Made by a program: the position numbers and the translations under genes. Below, one piece after another: positions 25,969-36,579 of a stretch of DNA of 64,000 bases (positions are counted from its first letter, which is position 1; each line of letters begins with the position of its first letter). Where the stretch lies: NCBI RefSeq assembly GCF_033963835.1, contig NZ_JAXBME010000010.1:62001-126000 (forward strand). Reading direction: 5' to 3'. Below the pieces are notes generated by a model. The model saw only the letters and a list, made by a program, of their open reading frames with translations. It did not search any database and had not been told where the DNA came from. This stretch comes from Cytobacillus sp. IB215665. Lineage in GTDB: Bacteria > Bacillota > Bacilli > Bacillales > SM2101.

Positions 25969-27237
25969 TTACTTAAATCTTTCGTCAAGAATTCTAGCGA
26001 AAAACACTGAAAACTGTGCTCTATTGACTACACTTTCTGGTTTAAATGTGCCATCACTATATAAGTTAGTAACTTGATTAGCAGCTAATGTATTGATATA
26101 GGGGTAATTTGGTTCTTCCTTATCAACATCAACAATGTCCCCGTTATAAGTACCTTGTAAATGATAGGCATTTACTAGAGCAAAGGCCATGTCACTACGT
26201 TTCAGTGGATCGAAAGCATTGAATGTTTCTCCTTTAGGGAAGATTCCTTCATCAACTACTGCTGCGATTTCTTTATAATAAATATGATCAGTTGTTATAT
26301 CTTCAAATCCTGGATTAGGCCTGTTATCCAGGTCAAGATTCAGAGCTCTTACGAACATAAGTGAAGCCTGTCCACGTCTAACCTCATCATCAGGACCAAA
26401 GTTACCATTTTGATAACCTTTAATAATATCAAAATCTGATAAAAATTGAACTTCCTTTACTGCCCAATGATTTAAAGCTACATCTTTAAAATCACTAGTT
26501 GTTACCTCAAGGTCATAATATCCTTCTGGAGAAGAACCCCACACATCAATAACATATGTTCCTTCACTTAATTCAGCTTCAAAAAAGCCTCCTTCAGGTG
26601 TAGCTAGAGTATAATTGATAACATTAATTTCTTCATCTAGTAACTTAAACGTTAAAGAATCATACAAGGTTGCATTAGCGTAAGTTCCTTTTATACCAAC
26701 TCGTTTCTTTTGAGTGAGTTGAAATGTGAAGTAGTCATTCTCATTTGCATAATGAAAACCTTGATAGGTTGTATTTAATGCAATAGGTGTTGCACTTGCT
26801 ATTTCGTTTGTCCCTAAAGAGTTTTTGAAATATTTGTCTATCTCGAAATTAATTTGTAAAGTAAATGATTCGGCATTTACAGCTGGATCTTGTTTTGTAG
26901 AAACTGCTAAATAATATGATCCCTTTGGTAATCCTAAAATCCACGTTGAGGATGCAGGGTTTGATAGTATTTCTTCTTTATTTTTATCTAGGATGGTATA
27001 TGTATCTATTATTTCTGTCTCAGTTAGTAGCTCCAGTATGAATTTTCCATGTCGTTCAATTGAAAATGAATAATAGTATACTGAACCATCTAATTCATGA
27101 ATAGTTTCAATTTCACTATTTAAAGTAATGTCTTCTGCATTTTCAACTCTATTATTACTTTGAGCATGAACACTATCGTTCCAAATCAAAGTTGAAATCA
27201 ACATGAAAAAGAAAGCCATTAGTACCGATTTGTTCAT
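25969..27237 (-). CDS. secreted protein with PPC-like and S-layer homology domains
   Basis: A 422-residue exported protein. The signal peptide (about residues 1-26) ends HAQS. Two beta-sandwich modules of about 100 residues follow, with the pre-peptidase C-terminal (PPC) pattern (YYYSFSIERHGKFILEL, GSYYLAV; then NDYFTFQLTQKKRVGI, EGTYVIDV). From about residue 250, three SLH repeats follow (FKDVALNHWAVKEVQFLSD, GYQNGNFGPDDEVRRGQ, LYSDGTFKPESVVNRAQ). SLH domains attach proteins to pyruvylated cell-wall polysaccharide. No catalytic domain is seen. It starts behind GAAGGAGGCGGACA and sits 20 bp after the tetR-like gene on the same strand. Confidence 0.88.
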   Translation of the reverse strand: MNKSVLMAFFFMLISTLIWNDSVHAQSNNRVENAEDITLNSEIETIHELDGSVYYYSFSIERHGKFILELLTETEIIDTYTILDKNKEEILSNPASSTWILGLPKGSYYLAVSTKQDPAVNAESFTLQINFEIDKYFKNSLGTNEIASATPIALNTTYQGFHYANENDYFTFQLTQKKRVGIKGTYANATLYDSLTFKLLDEEINVINYTLATPEGGFFEAELSEGTYVIDVWGSSPEGYYDLEVTTSDFKDVALNHWAVKEVQFLSDFDIIKGYQNGNFGPDDEVRRGQASLMFVRALNLDLDNRPNPGFEDITTDHIYYKEIAAVVDEGIFPKGETFNAFDPLKRSDMAFALVNAYHLQGTYNGDIVDVDKEEPNYPYINTLAANQVTNLYSDGTFKPESVVNRAQFSVFFARILDERFK

Positions 27238-27257
27238 TGTCCGCCTCCTTCATATTT

Positions 27258-27854
27258 TTATTTACTTCTATAACCGTTTAATAGCAATGAAGACATCATT
27301 TCTGCAATTTCTTCTTTTGAAAGGTGACCGTTAGCATCGTACCATTGATAAGCCCAATTACATGATCCGAAAATCGTTTGCACTGCGATAGACGGTGGAA
27401 TATCTACGAAATCACCTGATGCTACAGCCTTTTTATATAGTTCAGTAGCATGTTTATAATACAAACGGATATGCTGTAATGAGTTATTAATTAAATCATT
27501 TGATAAATTCTTTTTTTCATCAAAAAACAAGCCAATGTCCATTTTGTTTTCCAAGATTAATAAAATATGCTGTTTCACGAGCAAATGAAATTTTTCATGA
27601 TCCTTGATATCTTCTCTTGCTAAAGTGATTTTTGCAAAATCAGTAATTTTCCAAGTAACTTTATCAATAATTGAAAAAATAATTTCATCTTTACTTTTAA
27701 AATAATGATAAATTGCTGGTCGAGTCACATTGAGAGCATCAGCTACTTCTTTTAAACTAGTTGTTTTATATCCATTTCTAAAGAATAATTCTTTTGCTAC
27801 ATCTATAATTTTTTCAGGAGTTACGTCTTTTGATCCTCTTTTCAAATTTCTCAT
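27258..27854 (-). CDS. TetR-family transcriptional regulator
   Basis: A 198-residue protein with the TetR helix-turn-helix at about residues 13-60 (TPEKIIDVAKELFFRNGY, TSLKEVADALNVTRPAIYHY, FKSKDEI). An all-helical ligand domain follows. The start is ambiguous: ATG at 27854 directly abuts the GAAGG motif, while in-frame TTG at 27845 is better spaced behind AAGGATGAG. It is divergent, about 370 bp away, from the nitronate-monooxygenase-like gene. A perfect palindrome at 28197-28218 next to that gene is a plausible TetR operator. Confidence 0.88.
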   Translation of the reverse strand: MRNLKRGSKDVTPEKIIDVAKELFFRNGYKTTSLKEVADALNVTRPAIYHYFKSKDEIIFSIIDKVTWKITDFAKITLAREDIKDHEKFHLLVKQHILLILENKMDIGLFFDEKKNLSNDLINNSLQHIRLYYKHATELYKKAVASGDFVDIPPSIAVQTIFGSCNWAYQWYDANGHLSKEEIAEMMSSLLLNGYRSK

Positions 27855-28196
27855 CCTTCTTTATAATTTCTCTTCTACGGTGTTTACGTGAAGAACTGTA
27901 AAATTAATAACTTTAAAAGGGTAATTAACGAAGTAGGCTAGATTATACACAACCCATTTACACAAATTCTATTGAAAAATACTTTTATTCCTATTGTACA
28001 TGAGATTAATAAAAATAGGACAGAAAATTTCATGGAATTTGTCCGATTTAGCACAATTTCGACCTAATTACCATTCGAATATCTCAATGATCTAGTATTA
28101 ATTGTAGCTAGTAAAAATTTTGTATGATTCTTCAATATGAAGCACCAATAATTGCACAATAATAATTATTATGTTAATCTTCTGAATAATAACAAT
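27855..28196. other. divergent intergenic region, no gene seen
   Basis: About 340 bp of AT-rich sequence between the TetR-type gene and the oxidoreductase. No ORF with a ribosome-binding site was noticed. It must hold the promoters of both genes. Confidence 0.45.
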
Positions 28197-28218
28197 ATTT
28201 ACTTACAAGTAAGTAAAT
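28197..28218. promoter_or_regulatory. perfect 22-bp palindromic operator
   Basis: The arms ATTTACTTAC and GTAAGTAAAT flank a central AA. The site lies 18 bp before the start codon at 28237, at the mRNA start or leader of the oxidoreductase gene. Its size and symmetry fit a TetR dimer-of-dimers site, so repression by the divergent TetR-type protein is inferred. Confidence 0.65.
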
Positions 28219-28236
28219 GATTAAGGAGTGATTGAA

Positions 28237-29202
28237 ATGAAATTACCTAACGAAATTAGCTCACAACTAACACTACCTGTAATTGGTGCACCAATGTTTT
28301 TAGTTTCTGGACCTGAGCTAGTTTTAGCACAGTGTAAAGCAGGAATAATTGGATCATTTCCAGCACCTAATGCTCGTACAATTGACATATTAGAGAAATG
28401 GATGGCTACCATTACAAAAGAGTTAAGTGACTATAAGACTGCAAATCCTAATAAAAAAGTTGCGCCTTGGGCAGCGAATTTAGTTGTCCATTCGACATAC
28501 GAACGGTTGCATCAAGAATTACAATTAATTAAAACATATAAACCACAAATAGTTATTACGGCGCTTGGTAATCCAGCTGCAGTAATTGAAGTTGTACATT
28601 CATATGGAGGTAAAGTTTTTGCGGATGTTAATTCTATAAAACATGCTAAGAAAGCAGCTTCTCTTAATGTAGATGGACTTGTACTTGTAAGCTCTGGTGC
28701 TGGAGGACATACTGGGGCAATTTCTGGATTCGCTTTTGTTCAAGCGGTTCGTGAATTTTTTGATGGTATTTTAGTACTAGCAGGATCAATCTCAAATGGA
28801 CGGGCAATTTTAGCATCACAGGCTCTTGGGGCTGACCTCGCTTATATGGGGACAAGGTTTATTTCTGCTAGCGAAAGCATGGCGACAGAAGATTATAAGG
28901 ACATGTTAGTCTCCTCTTCGTGTGAGGATATAATTTGTACTGATGCTTTTACAGGTATCCCTGCAAATATGCTTACACCTAGCATTAAATTAGCAGGTCT
29001 CGATCCGGAAAAACTAACAGCAAAAGCAAGTGTTGACTTTAATAACCCACAATCTGATAAAAAAGCATGGAAGGATATTTGGTCGTCAGGTCATGGTGTA
29101 GGGTCAATTAAAGCTGTTGAATCAGTAGATACAATTGTAAACAATATGTACAAAGAATATGTCGATGCCCAAAACACCATTTCTGAATTAAGTAAAAGAT
29201 AG
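28237..29202 (+). CDS. nitronate monooxygenase / 2-nitropropane dioxygenase-family flavoenzyme
   Basis: A 321-residue TIM-barrel protein. It has an N-terminal LPVIGAPMFLVSGPEL, a central VLVSSGAGGHTGAISGFAF, ILVLAGSISNGRAI and ADLAYMGTRFIS, the FMN-binding signature of the NMO/FabK family. Such enzymes oxidise nitronates, and some are enoyl-ACP reductases. The HTG motif favours the NMO side. The start is ATG 28237 behind AAGGAGTGATTGAA; an upstream GTG lies inside that motif. A TetR-type regulator and operator sit upstream, so inducible detoxification or acyl metabolism is inferred. Confidence 0.85.
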   Translation: MKLPNEISSQLTLPVIGAPMFLVSGPELVLAQCKAGIIGSFPAPNARTIDILEKWMATITKELSDYKTANPNKKVAPWAANLVVHSTYERLHQELQLIKTYKPQIVITALGNPAAVIEVVHSYGGKVFADVNSIKHAKKAASLNVDGLVLVSSGAGGHTGAISGFAFVQAVREFFDGILVLAGSISNGRAILASQALGADLAYMGTRFISASESMATEDYKDMLVSSSCEDIICTDAFTGIPANMLTPSIKLAGLDPEKLTAKASVDFNNPQSDKKAWKDIWSSGHGVGSIKAVESVDTIVNNMYKEYVDAQNTISELSKR

Positions 29203-29263
29203 CCAAAGAAACTATTACGAAGATGATTTTCAGTACAGAAGATTATTGACAAGTATATAAATG

Positions 29264-29313
29264 AAAAGGGGTATCCTAGTCGTTCATAATCGACATAAGG
29301 AATACCCTTTTTT
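29264..29313 (+). terminator. intrinsic terminator
   Basis: AAAAGGG and CCCTTTT close a longer imperfect hairpin with an inner TCG/CGA pairing and a T6 run, about 60 bp after the oxidoreductase gene. Confidence 0.75.
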
Positions 29314-29390
29314 ACGTTTTATGAGTATATATATTATAGGTGTTATTAATTACGTATATAAATCGAATGATAATACATTATGTTTAAGCA

Positions 29391-29462
29391 TTATCGAAGT
29401 AAAATAACAATGATAATTACAACAACAATAGTAACGATCAAGCTTACCGTATTCTTCGTCAC
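29391..29462 (-). CDS. very small hydrophobic peptide, 23 aa
   Basis: GTG (complement of 29460-29462) follows GGAGGG (complement of 29469-29474) with 6-nt spacing. It encodes MTKNTVSLIVTIVVVIII followed by VILLR, a single hydrophobic helix with basic ends. This is the size and shape of type I toxin peptides and of small sporulation membrane peptides. No antisense RNA or promoter was identified. Confidence 0.4.
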   Translation of the reverse strand: MTKNTVSLIVTIVVVIIIVILLR

Positions 29463-29600
29463 AATTTTCCCTCCAAATTTTAATAAATCTTCCACAAGCA
29501 TCAGTCTAAGTTGTAGAAGTAGTATTTAGTGTATGGACATATATTACATTTAATGTATAAAGTATGTATTGTAGACATTAATCCTTTTTTGCGATAGTAG

Positions 29601-29774
29601 TTATTTTAAGGTGGTTTTCGTATTGATTGTTGAATACGTTCTAACATCAGCACGTAAACAACTAGCGTTCGTGATATCAGGTCTTCTCTTACAATTATGG
29701 AGCTCTATTAAAACTTATCATAATGCCTATTTTGAAAATACCAACAAAGTTTACGAAAAGTACTTAATAAAAGG
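29601..29774 (-). repeat. MITE-like dispersed repeat, copy B
   Basis: Read on the minus strand it begins CTTTTATTAAGTACTTTTCG then TAAACTTTGTTGG. It has a middle ATCACGAACGCTAG and ends CAACAATCAATACGAAAACC. A TTG-initiated 51-residue frame across it is therefore considered spurious. Confidence 0.7.
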
Positions 29775-30018
29775 TTGAACAATTTCATGTGAAAAAACGC
29801 CACTATGAGCTAGTTCTATTATTGTGTATATCTTCATACGAAATACATAACAACCATAGTGAAAACAATCTGTTTCAGGAATTGACTGAAAAAGATCAAT
29901 ACTCTTGGCATTAGTATTAAATTTTATGTGCTAACTAGAACTTACCATTTGATAATGGTACCGTTATTTAATCTAAAGTCGAATAAGTTCAACATAATAA
30001 ACAACAAGGTGGAGATGA

Positions 30019-30429
30019 ATGATGAATAAAGACAACACCACTCCGATTATTGTTTTTGATGGGGTTTGCAATTTATGTAACGGAGCTGTCCAGTTTTTAT
30101 TAAAGAGAGATAAGAGAGATGCATTGCGTTTTACAGCTATGCAGTCAGAAGCTGCAAAGGAATTGTTAGTCACATATCAAATTCCAACGAATGTTGATAG
30201 CTTCGTTTTTATAGATGGGAATAAATATTATATAAAGTCAACCGCAGCACTTCAAGTGTCTAAATATTTGTCAGGTTTATGGAAGGTGTTCTATCTGTGT
30301 ATGATCATACCTGTCCCAATTCGTGATTATATATACGATTGGGTAGCAAAAAACCGCTTTAAATGGTTTGGGCGTAGAACAGAATGTATGTTACCTACGC
30401 CAGAAATCAAAAAGAAATTCCTAAATTAA
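30019..30429 (+). CDS. DCC-family (DUF393) thiol-disulfide oxidoreductase-like protein
   Basis: A 136-residue protein with the family motif FDGVCNLCNGAVQFLLKRD, whose CxxC-like pair (CNLC) gives the family its thiol-oxidoreductase name. A conserved C-terminal RDYIYDWVAKNRFKWFGR follows. B. subtilis YuxK belongs to the same family. The biochemical role is not established. Two adjacent ATGs occur at 30019 and 30022; AAGGTGGAG upstream suits either. Confidence 0.85.
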   Translation: MMNKDNTTPIIVFDGVCNLCNGAVQFLLKRDKRDALRFTAMQSEAAKELLVTYQIPTNVDSFVFIDGNKYYIKSTAALQVSKYLSGLWKVFYLCMIIPVPIRDYIYDWVAKNRFKWFGRRTECMLPTPEIKKKFLN

Positions 30430-30443
30430 TTTGATGAACAAAT

Positions 30444-30493
30444 AAAAAGACCTCCCCAGAAAAAAATGATGAAAAATTAAGGAAGGTCTTAAA
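30444..30493. terminator. probable terminator hairpin
   Basis: AAGACCT and AGGTCTT form the base of a long-loop hairpin just after the DCC-family gene. The T-run is weak on the plus strand and better on the minus strand. Confidence 0.45.
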
Positions 30494-30707
30494 ATGAAAG
30501 GAGATGTTATATTATATGCCAAGCATTTTTATTAGTATGTATCTCTGTCCTAGGGTGTTTATATCAATTTCATGCAATATGTATCATAATTAATGAAACG
30601 GTTTGAATATTTTTTAGCTCGATTCAATACATACTTTTATCTAAATGGAGATAAATTATTATATTACTTTCAAGAATTCCACGTCTAAAATTTGGTGTAC
30701 GCTTTGA

Positions 30708-30998
30708 GGTGATTTTTTATATCTTTCACAAAGTCGTAATGAAAAAGAAAATGTCTTAGAAAATCAGTTACGACCATTTCATCATTCAACCACAATGGGA
30801 GGTGTAATTCTACTTTTCCTACTTGTAGCTATGTATAACTCGTTAAACTACATTTCTCATTCTAAAAATGGTCATTTTTGGATCATCATTATGTCTTTTA
30901 TCCCTTTGTCCTTCATTAATATAGATGAAGCCATGCAGATGACTACGATACTAACATTAATATCCATCCTCTTGCAATTCTCTTCGTTTTGCTACTAA
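30708..30998 (+). pseudogene. probable remnant of a membrane-protein gene
   Basis: An open frame follows a stop at 30705. It reads GDFLYLSQSRNEKENVLENQ and then about 65 hydrophobic residues (MGGVILLFLLVAMYNSLNYI, IIIMSFIPLSFINIDEAMQ). ATG at 30795 is internal and has no ribosome-binding site, while GAGGTGA at about 30705 has no start codon after it. It looks like a gene that lost its 5' end. Confidence 0.35.
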
Positions 30999-31221
30999 CA
31001 ACAATACTTTTTTGAGCAATAATTGTTTTAATCTCCATAAGAAATTAATTCAACTTTGAATTGCGTCATACCAAAAATGTTCTACTATATCACAAATATT
31101 AACATTAGCCACAAAGCAATAGAATGTCAGCTGGTTAATGTTTACTTAGATTCTTAGGTTGTTCAGTTGAAATAATCTTAGGCTATAAATGTACGTTGCC
31201 TACATAATATTGTAAGTAATC

Positions 31222-31250
31222 TTGACAGATTAATAGCGACATGGTTAGAT
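31222..31250 (+). promoter_or_regulatory. sigma-A-type promoter of the biotin cluster
   Basis: -35 TTGACA (31222-31227), a 17-bp spacer and -10 TTAGAT (31245-31250). Transcription would start just before the BirA-like operator. Confidence 0.65.
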
Positions 31251-31263
31251 TAAAATAGCTATA

Positions 31264-31292
31264 TGTTAACTAATTTTTAATTTTGGTTAACA
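31264..31292. promoter_or_regulatory. BirA operator (biotin repressor site)
   Basis: The inverted arms TGTTAAC and GTTAACA are separated by about 15 bp, the classic geometry of a BirA site. It lies just after the promoter and 20 bp before bioA. Biotinoyl-AMP-bound BirA would repress the cluster. Confidence 0.8.
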
Positions 31293-31311
31293 AAAGGGGT
31301 GGGTATTGTTA

Positions 31312-33367
<2,056 letters not shown>

Positions 33368-33565
33368 TTAGTTCAAAATAATAAAACCGTAAGTAAATTC
33401 ATTCGATTGTCCGTTTGTAGAAAAAGTTATATATCTTTTCTCATTTTAAATAAAGTCAATTGCATAAATTTAATTTCCTAAATTAGTCTTAATAGCAATA
33501 CATGTAAAAAAGCCTATAACAATATTAATTACGATAAAAGATAAGGGTAAATAGGAGGACATTAT

Positions 33566-34564
33566 ATGGAAAATCTAATTCATGTTTCACAGTGGGATAA
33601 GTTAGCAGAAAAATCGTTAGCAGGGGAGTTAATTACAAGAGATGAGGCACTAAGTGTACTGTCAGCTCCAGATGAAGAACTATTACCTATTTTACAGTCA
33701 GCATACAAAGTTAGAAAGCACTTTTACGGTAATAAAGTGAAGTTAAATATGATTATTAATGCTAAAAGTGGGTTATGCCCAGAAGATTGTGGTTATTGCT
33801 CTCAATCTATTGTTTCTAATGCACCAGTCGAAAAATATACACTTCTTGATAAGGATACGCTTTTAAGTGGAGCTCGTGAAGCTATGGCAAGGAAAGCAGG
33901 AACATATTGTATCGTCGCAAGCGGACGTGGTGCAACAGATAAAGAAGTAGAACAAGTAGTTGCTGCGGTAAAGGAAATTAAGGAAGATATGCCATTAAAG
34001 ATATGTGCCTGCTTAGGTATTGTTTCTAATGATAAAGTGGACCAATTAAAGGAAGCAGGAGTAGATCGATACAACCATAATTTGAATACTAGTGCTGGAC
34101 ATCATGAAAAAATAACAACGACTCATTCATATGATGATCGAGTTGAGACCGTGGAAAATGTCAAAAGAGCCGGCATTTCGCCATGTTCTGGTTGTATTAT
34201 TGGTATGGGAGAATCACATGATGATTTATATGACATAGCTGTTGAGCTTCGTAATATTGATGCTGATTCAATACCAGTAAATTTCTTAAATGCTATTGAA
34301 GGAACGCCGCTAGAAAAAATGGATGAACTAAATCCACGCTTTTGCTTAAAAGTTCTTGCCTTGTTCCGTTTGATAAATCCGTCAAAAGAAATAAGAATGT
34401 CAGGTGGAAGAGAAATTAATTTACGTTCTCTTCAAGTAATGGGATTGTATGCAGCGAATTCAATCTTTGTAGGTGATTATCTAACGACAGAAGGGCAGTC
34501 AGCAACAATTGATCATCAAATGATCGAAGACCTAGGCTTTGAAATTGAGGAAGGTTCCCTTTAG
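33566..34564 (+). CDS. bioB: biotin synthase
   Basis: A 332-residue radical SAM enzyme that inserts sulfur into dethiobiotin to make biotin. The CxxxCxxC cluster motif is visible as CPEDCGYCSQS at about residues 71-81. The conserved YNHNLNTS, CSGCIIGMGES, NFLNAIEGTPLE and RMSGGRE(I)N segments are also present. ATG follows TAGGAGGACATTAT. The 200 bp before it contain no clear second BirA site, so expression may come from the bioA promoter or from an unseen internal one. A hairpin follows at 34587. Confidence 0.96.
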   Translation: MENLIHVSQWDKLAEKSLAGELITRDEALSVLSAPDEELLPILQSAYKVRKHFYGNKVKLNMIINAKSGLCPEDCGYCSQSIVSNAPVEKYTLLDKDTLLSGAREAMARKAGTYCIVASGRGATDKEVEQVVAAVKEIKEDMPLKICACLGIVSNDKVDQLKEAGVDRYNHNLNTSAGHHEKITTTHSYDDRVETVENVKRAGISPCSGCIIGMGESHDDLYDIAVELRNIDADSIPVNFLNAIEGTPLEKMDELNPRFCLKVLALFRLINPSKEIRMSGGREINLRSLQVMGLYAANSIFVGDYLTTEGQSATIDHQMIEDLGFEIEEGSL

Positions 34565-34586
34565 TAGTCATATAAAATACTAGAAA

Positions 34587-34623
34587 AAAGAGGCGAGCTC
34601 AGACGTTCAGAGTTAGCCTCTTT
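34587..34623 (+). terminator. hairpin (terminator or attenuator) inside the bio cluster
   Basis: AAAGAGGCGAGCTC pairs with GAGTTAGCCTCTTT (14 bp, two non-standard pairs), 22 bp after bioB and before bioF. The T-run is short, so partial read-through is likely. Confidence 0.6.
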
Positions 34624-34649
34624 ACGTATATGGTGTAGGAGGTAGAATA

Positions 34650-35840
34650 ACGATCGAACACGTAAGTAGATGGGAAAAAGACATTACAGATGAATTATTA
34701 GCATTAGAAAACCAATCCGCGAGAAGGTCTCTCGTATTGACAGAAAATGCTGATCAAACATGGTTAACGATAGAAGGGCAAAGAATGTTAAACCTTGCCT
34801 CAAATAACTATCTAGGGTTGGCAGGAGACGAACGTTTAAAACATGCTATGATTGAAGCTATTCAACACTATGGTGTAGGATCTACATCGTCACGATTAAT
34901 TGTTGGAAGTCACCCCCTTTACGATAAGGCCGAAAAAGAACTCATAAAATGGAAACACGCAGAAGCGGGAATAATTGTTAATAGTGGATATGTAGCAAAT
35001 GTCGGGGTTATTTCAGCCTTAACCGGTCGAGATGATGTAGTGTTTAGTGATAAATTAAACCATGCCAGTATAGTCGATGGAATTGTTTTAAGTCGAGCAA
35101 AGCATAGACGTTATCGACATAAAAACTTAAATCACTTAGAAGCTTTATTACAGAGGGAACCAATAGAGAAAAGAAAATTAATAGTTACAGATACGGTGTT
35201 TAGTATGGATGGAGATATTGCAGACCTCAAAGGACTTGTCGAATTAAAAGAACGCTATAATGCATTGTTAATGGTTGATGAAGCGCATGCAACAGGTGTT
35301 TATGGGGAAAATGGCACAGGTTATGCAGAAATGGAGCACCTGCAAAGTAAGGTGGATATCCAAATGGGTACTTTTAGCAAGGCACTAGGTTCATATGGTG
35401 CATATGTTGTTGGTGAAAAGTGGTTAATTGACTATTTAATTAACCGAATGCGTAGTTTGATTTATACAACTGCATTACCACCTGCTGTCCTAGGCTCGAT
35501 AATTAAGTCAATTGAAATTGTTCAACAAGCAGGTAAGGAGCGACAGTCGTTACATGACCTAACTTATTATTTTCGTAGCGAATTATTACGAAATGGATTT
35601 AATATATGTAGTAGTGAAACACAGATTGTACCGATACTTGTAGGAGAAAATGACCGGTCAATACAATTTGCTAAGTTACTTCAACAAGAAGGTATTGCTG
35701 CAATCCCGGTTCGACCCCCTACAGTTCCTGAGAAGGAGTCGAGAGTCCGTTTTACAATTACTTCAGCTCAAGCACGAGAAGATATTAATTGGGCTTTGGA
35801 TAGGATAATTTATGTTGGGAAAAGTCTAGGGGTGATTTAA
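34650..35840 (+). CDS. bioF: 8-amino-7-oxononanoate synthase, non-canonical start
   Basis: A PLP enzyme joining pimeloyl-ACP and alanine to give KAPA. Motifs are SNNYLGLAG, GSTSSRLIVG, MVDEAHATGVYG and the PLP lysine in FSKALGSYGAYV. The first ATG/GTG/TTG of the ORF is TTG 34737, giving 367 residues. In-frame codons upstream encode a typical BioF N-terminus (VSRWEKDITDELLALENQ, then RRSL) back to GGAGG at 34638-34642. The codons at usable distance from that site are ATA (34647), ACG (34650) and ATC (34653), none canonical. The coordinate given assumes ACG and is uncertain. Initiation at TTG 34737 behind GAGAAGG is the alternative but would drop the first helix. Confidence 0.88.
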   Translation, partial: TIEHVSRWEKDITDELLALENQSARRSLVLTENADQTWLTIEGQRMLNLASNNYLGLAGDERLKHAMIEAIQHYGVGSTSSRLIVGSHPLYDKAEKELIKWKHAEAGIIVNSGYVANVGVISALTGRDDVVFSDKLNHASIVDGIVLSRAKHRRYRHKNLNHLEALLQREPIEKRKLIVTDTVFSMDGDIADLKGLVELKERYNALLMVDEAHATGVYGENGTGYAEMEHLQSKVDIQMGTFSKALGSYGAYVVGEKWLIDYLINRMRSLIYTTALPPAVLGSIIKSIEIVQQAGKERQSLHDLTYYFRSELLRNGFNICSSETQIVPILVGENDRSIQFAKLLQQEGIAAIPVRPPTVPEKESRVRFTITSAQAREDINWALDRIIYVGKSLGVI

Positions 35841-35841
35841 T

Positions 35842-36579
35842 ATGTCGAAAAAACATATTGTTTTGTTACCAGGTTGGGGGATGGAAAAAGAAGTATTTTT
35901 TTCGTTGACTAATCATCTAGAGCCATTGTTTCATTTCAATTTTATTGACTGGCAAGATATCATCTCTGGAGCAAGCCTGGAAGAAAGAGTGGACTCTTTA
36001 AAAAATGATAAAACTAAAGAGGTTTATCTTCTTGGATGGTCAATGGGTTCAATAGCTGCAATAAATATTGCTACTAAACATAAAAATATTGATGGTTTAA
36101 TTTTAGTAGGAGGAACGAGTCGTTTTACGATTATGGACAATTATCTCTTGGGATGGAATCCACGAATTGTAGAACGTATGAAGAAGCAACTGAGAAGAGA
36201 TAAAGGCAGAACATTACAGACGTTTTATCACTCAATGTTTTCTGTTCATGAGCATGAAATGGGAGATTATGATAAATTTTTACGATTGTGTACAGCGGGT
36301 GGTCTTGATAACGACTTAAATTCTCTCATAAAAGGTTTAGATTACCTCATTGAGCAAGATGTTCGGGGAGAATTAGCAAGCATTGATGTCCCGAGTTTAT
36401 TAATTCATGGGGTGGAAGATAATATATGCCCAGTCGAAGCTTCCGAGTATATTCACACAAAGTTAGCAAACTCAACTCTACACATTCTTCATCATTCTGG
36501 CCATATGCCATTTTTTACCAATATAGAAACATGTGCACATTTAATTAAGGAATTTATAGAAGAAAGGGAAAGACGATGA
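35842..36579 (+). CDS. bioH: BioH-type pimeloyl-ACP methyl ester carboxylesterase
   Basis: A 245-residue alpha/beta hydrolase with nucleophile elbow LGWSMGS (Ser near residue 69), acid in HGVEDNICP and histidine in HHSGHMPFF. In the BioC-BioH pathway it cleaves the methyl ester of pimeloyl-ACP to stop chain elongation. The start lies 2 bp after bioF and the stop overlaps bioC (ATGA). This gene order matches Bacillus clusters that use BioC/BioH rather than BioW/BioI. The assignment rests on fold plus context. Confidence 0.86.
   Translation: MSKKHIVLLPGWGMEKEVFFSLTNHLEPLFHFNFIDWQDIISGASLEERVDSLKNDKTKEVYLLGWSMGSIAAINIATKHKNIDGLILVGGTSRFTIMDNYLLGWNPRIVERMKKQLRRDKGRTLQTFYHSMFSVHEHEMGDYDKFLRLCTAGGLDNDLNSLIKGLDYLIEQDVRGELASIDVPSLLIHGVEDNICPVEASEYIHTKLANSTLHILHHSGHMPFFTNIETCAHLIKEFIEERERR

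Noticed and set aside
29634-29780. TTG-initiated 51-residue frame behind AAGGTGG
   Set aside because: It lies entirely inside repeat copy B, and other copies of the repeat do not keep the frame open, so it is a by-product of the repeat.
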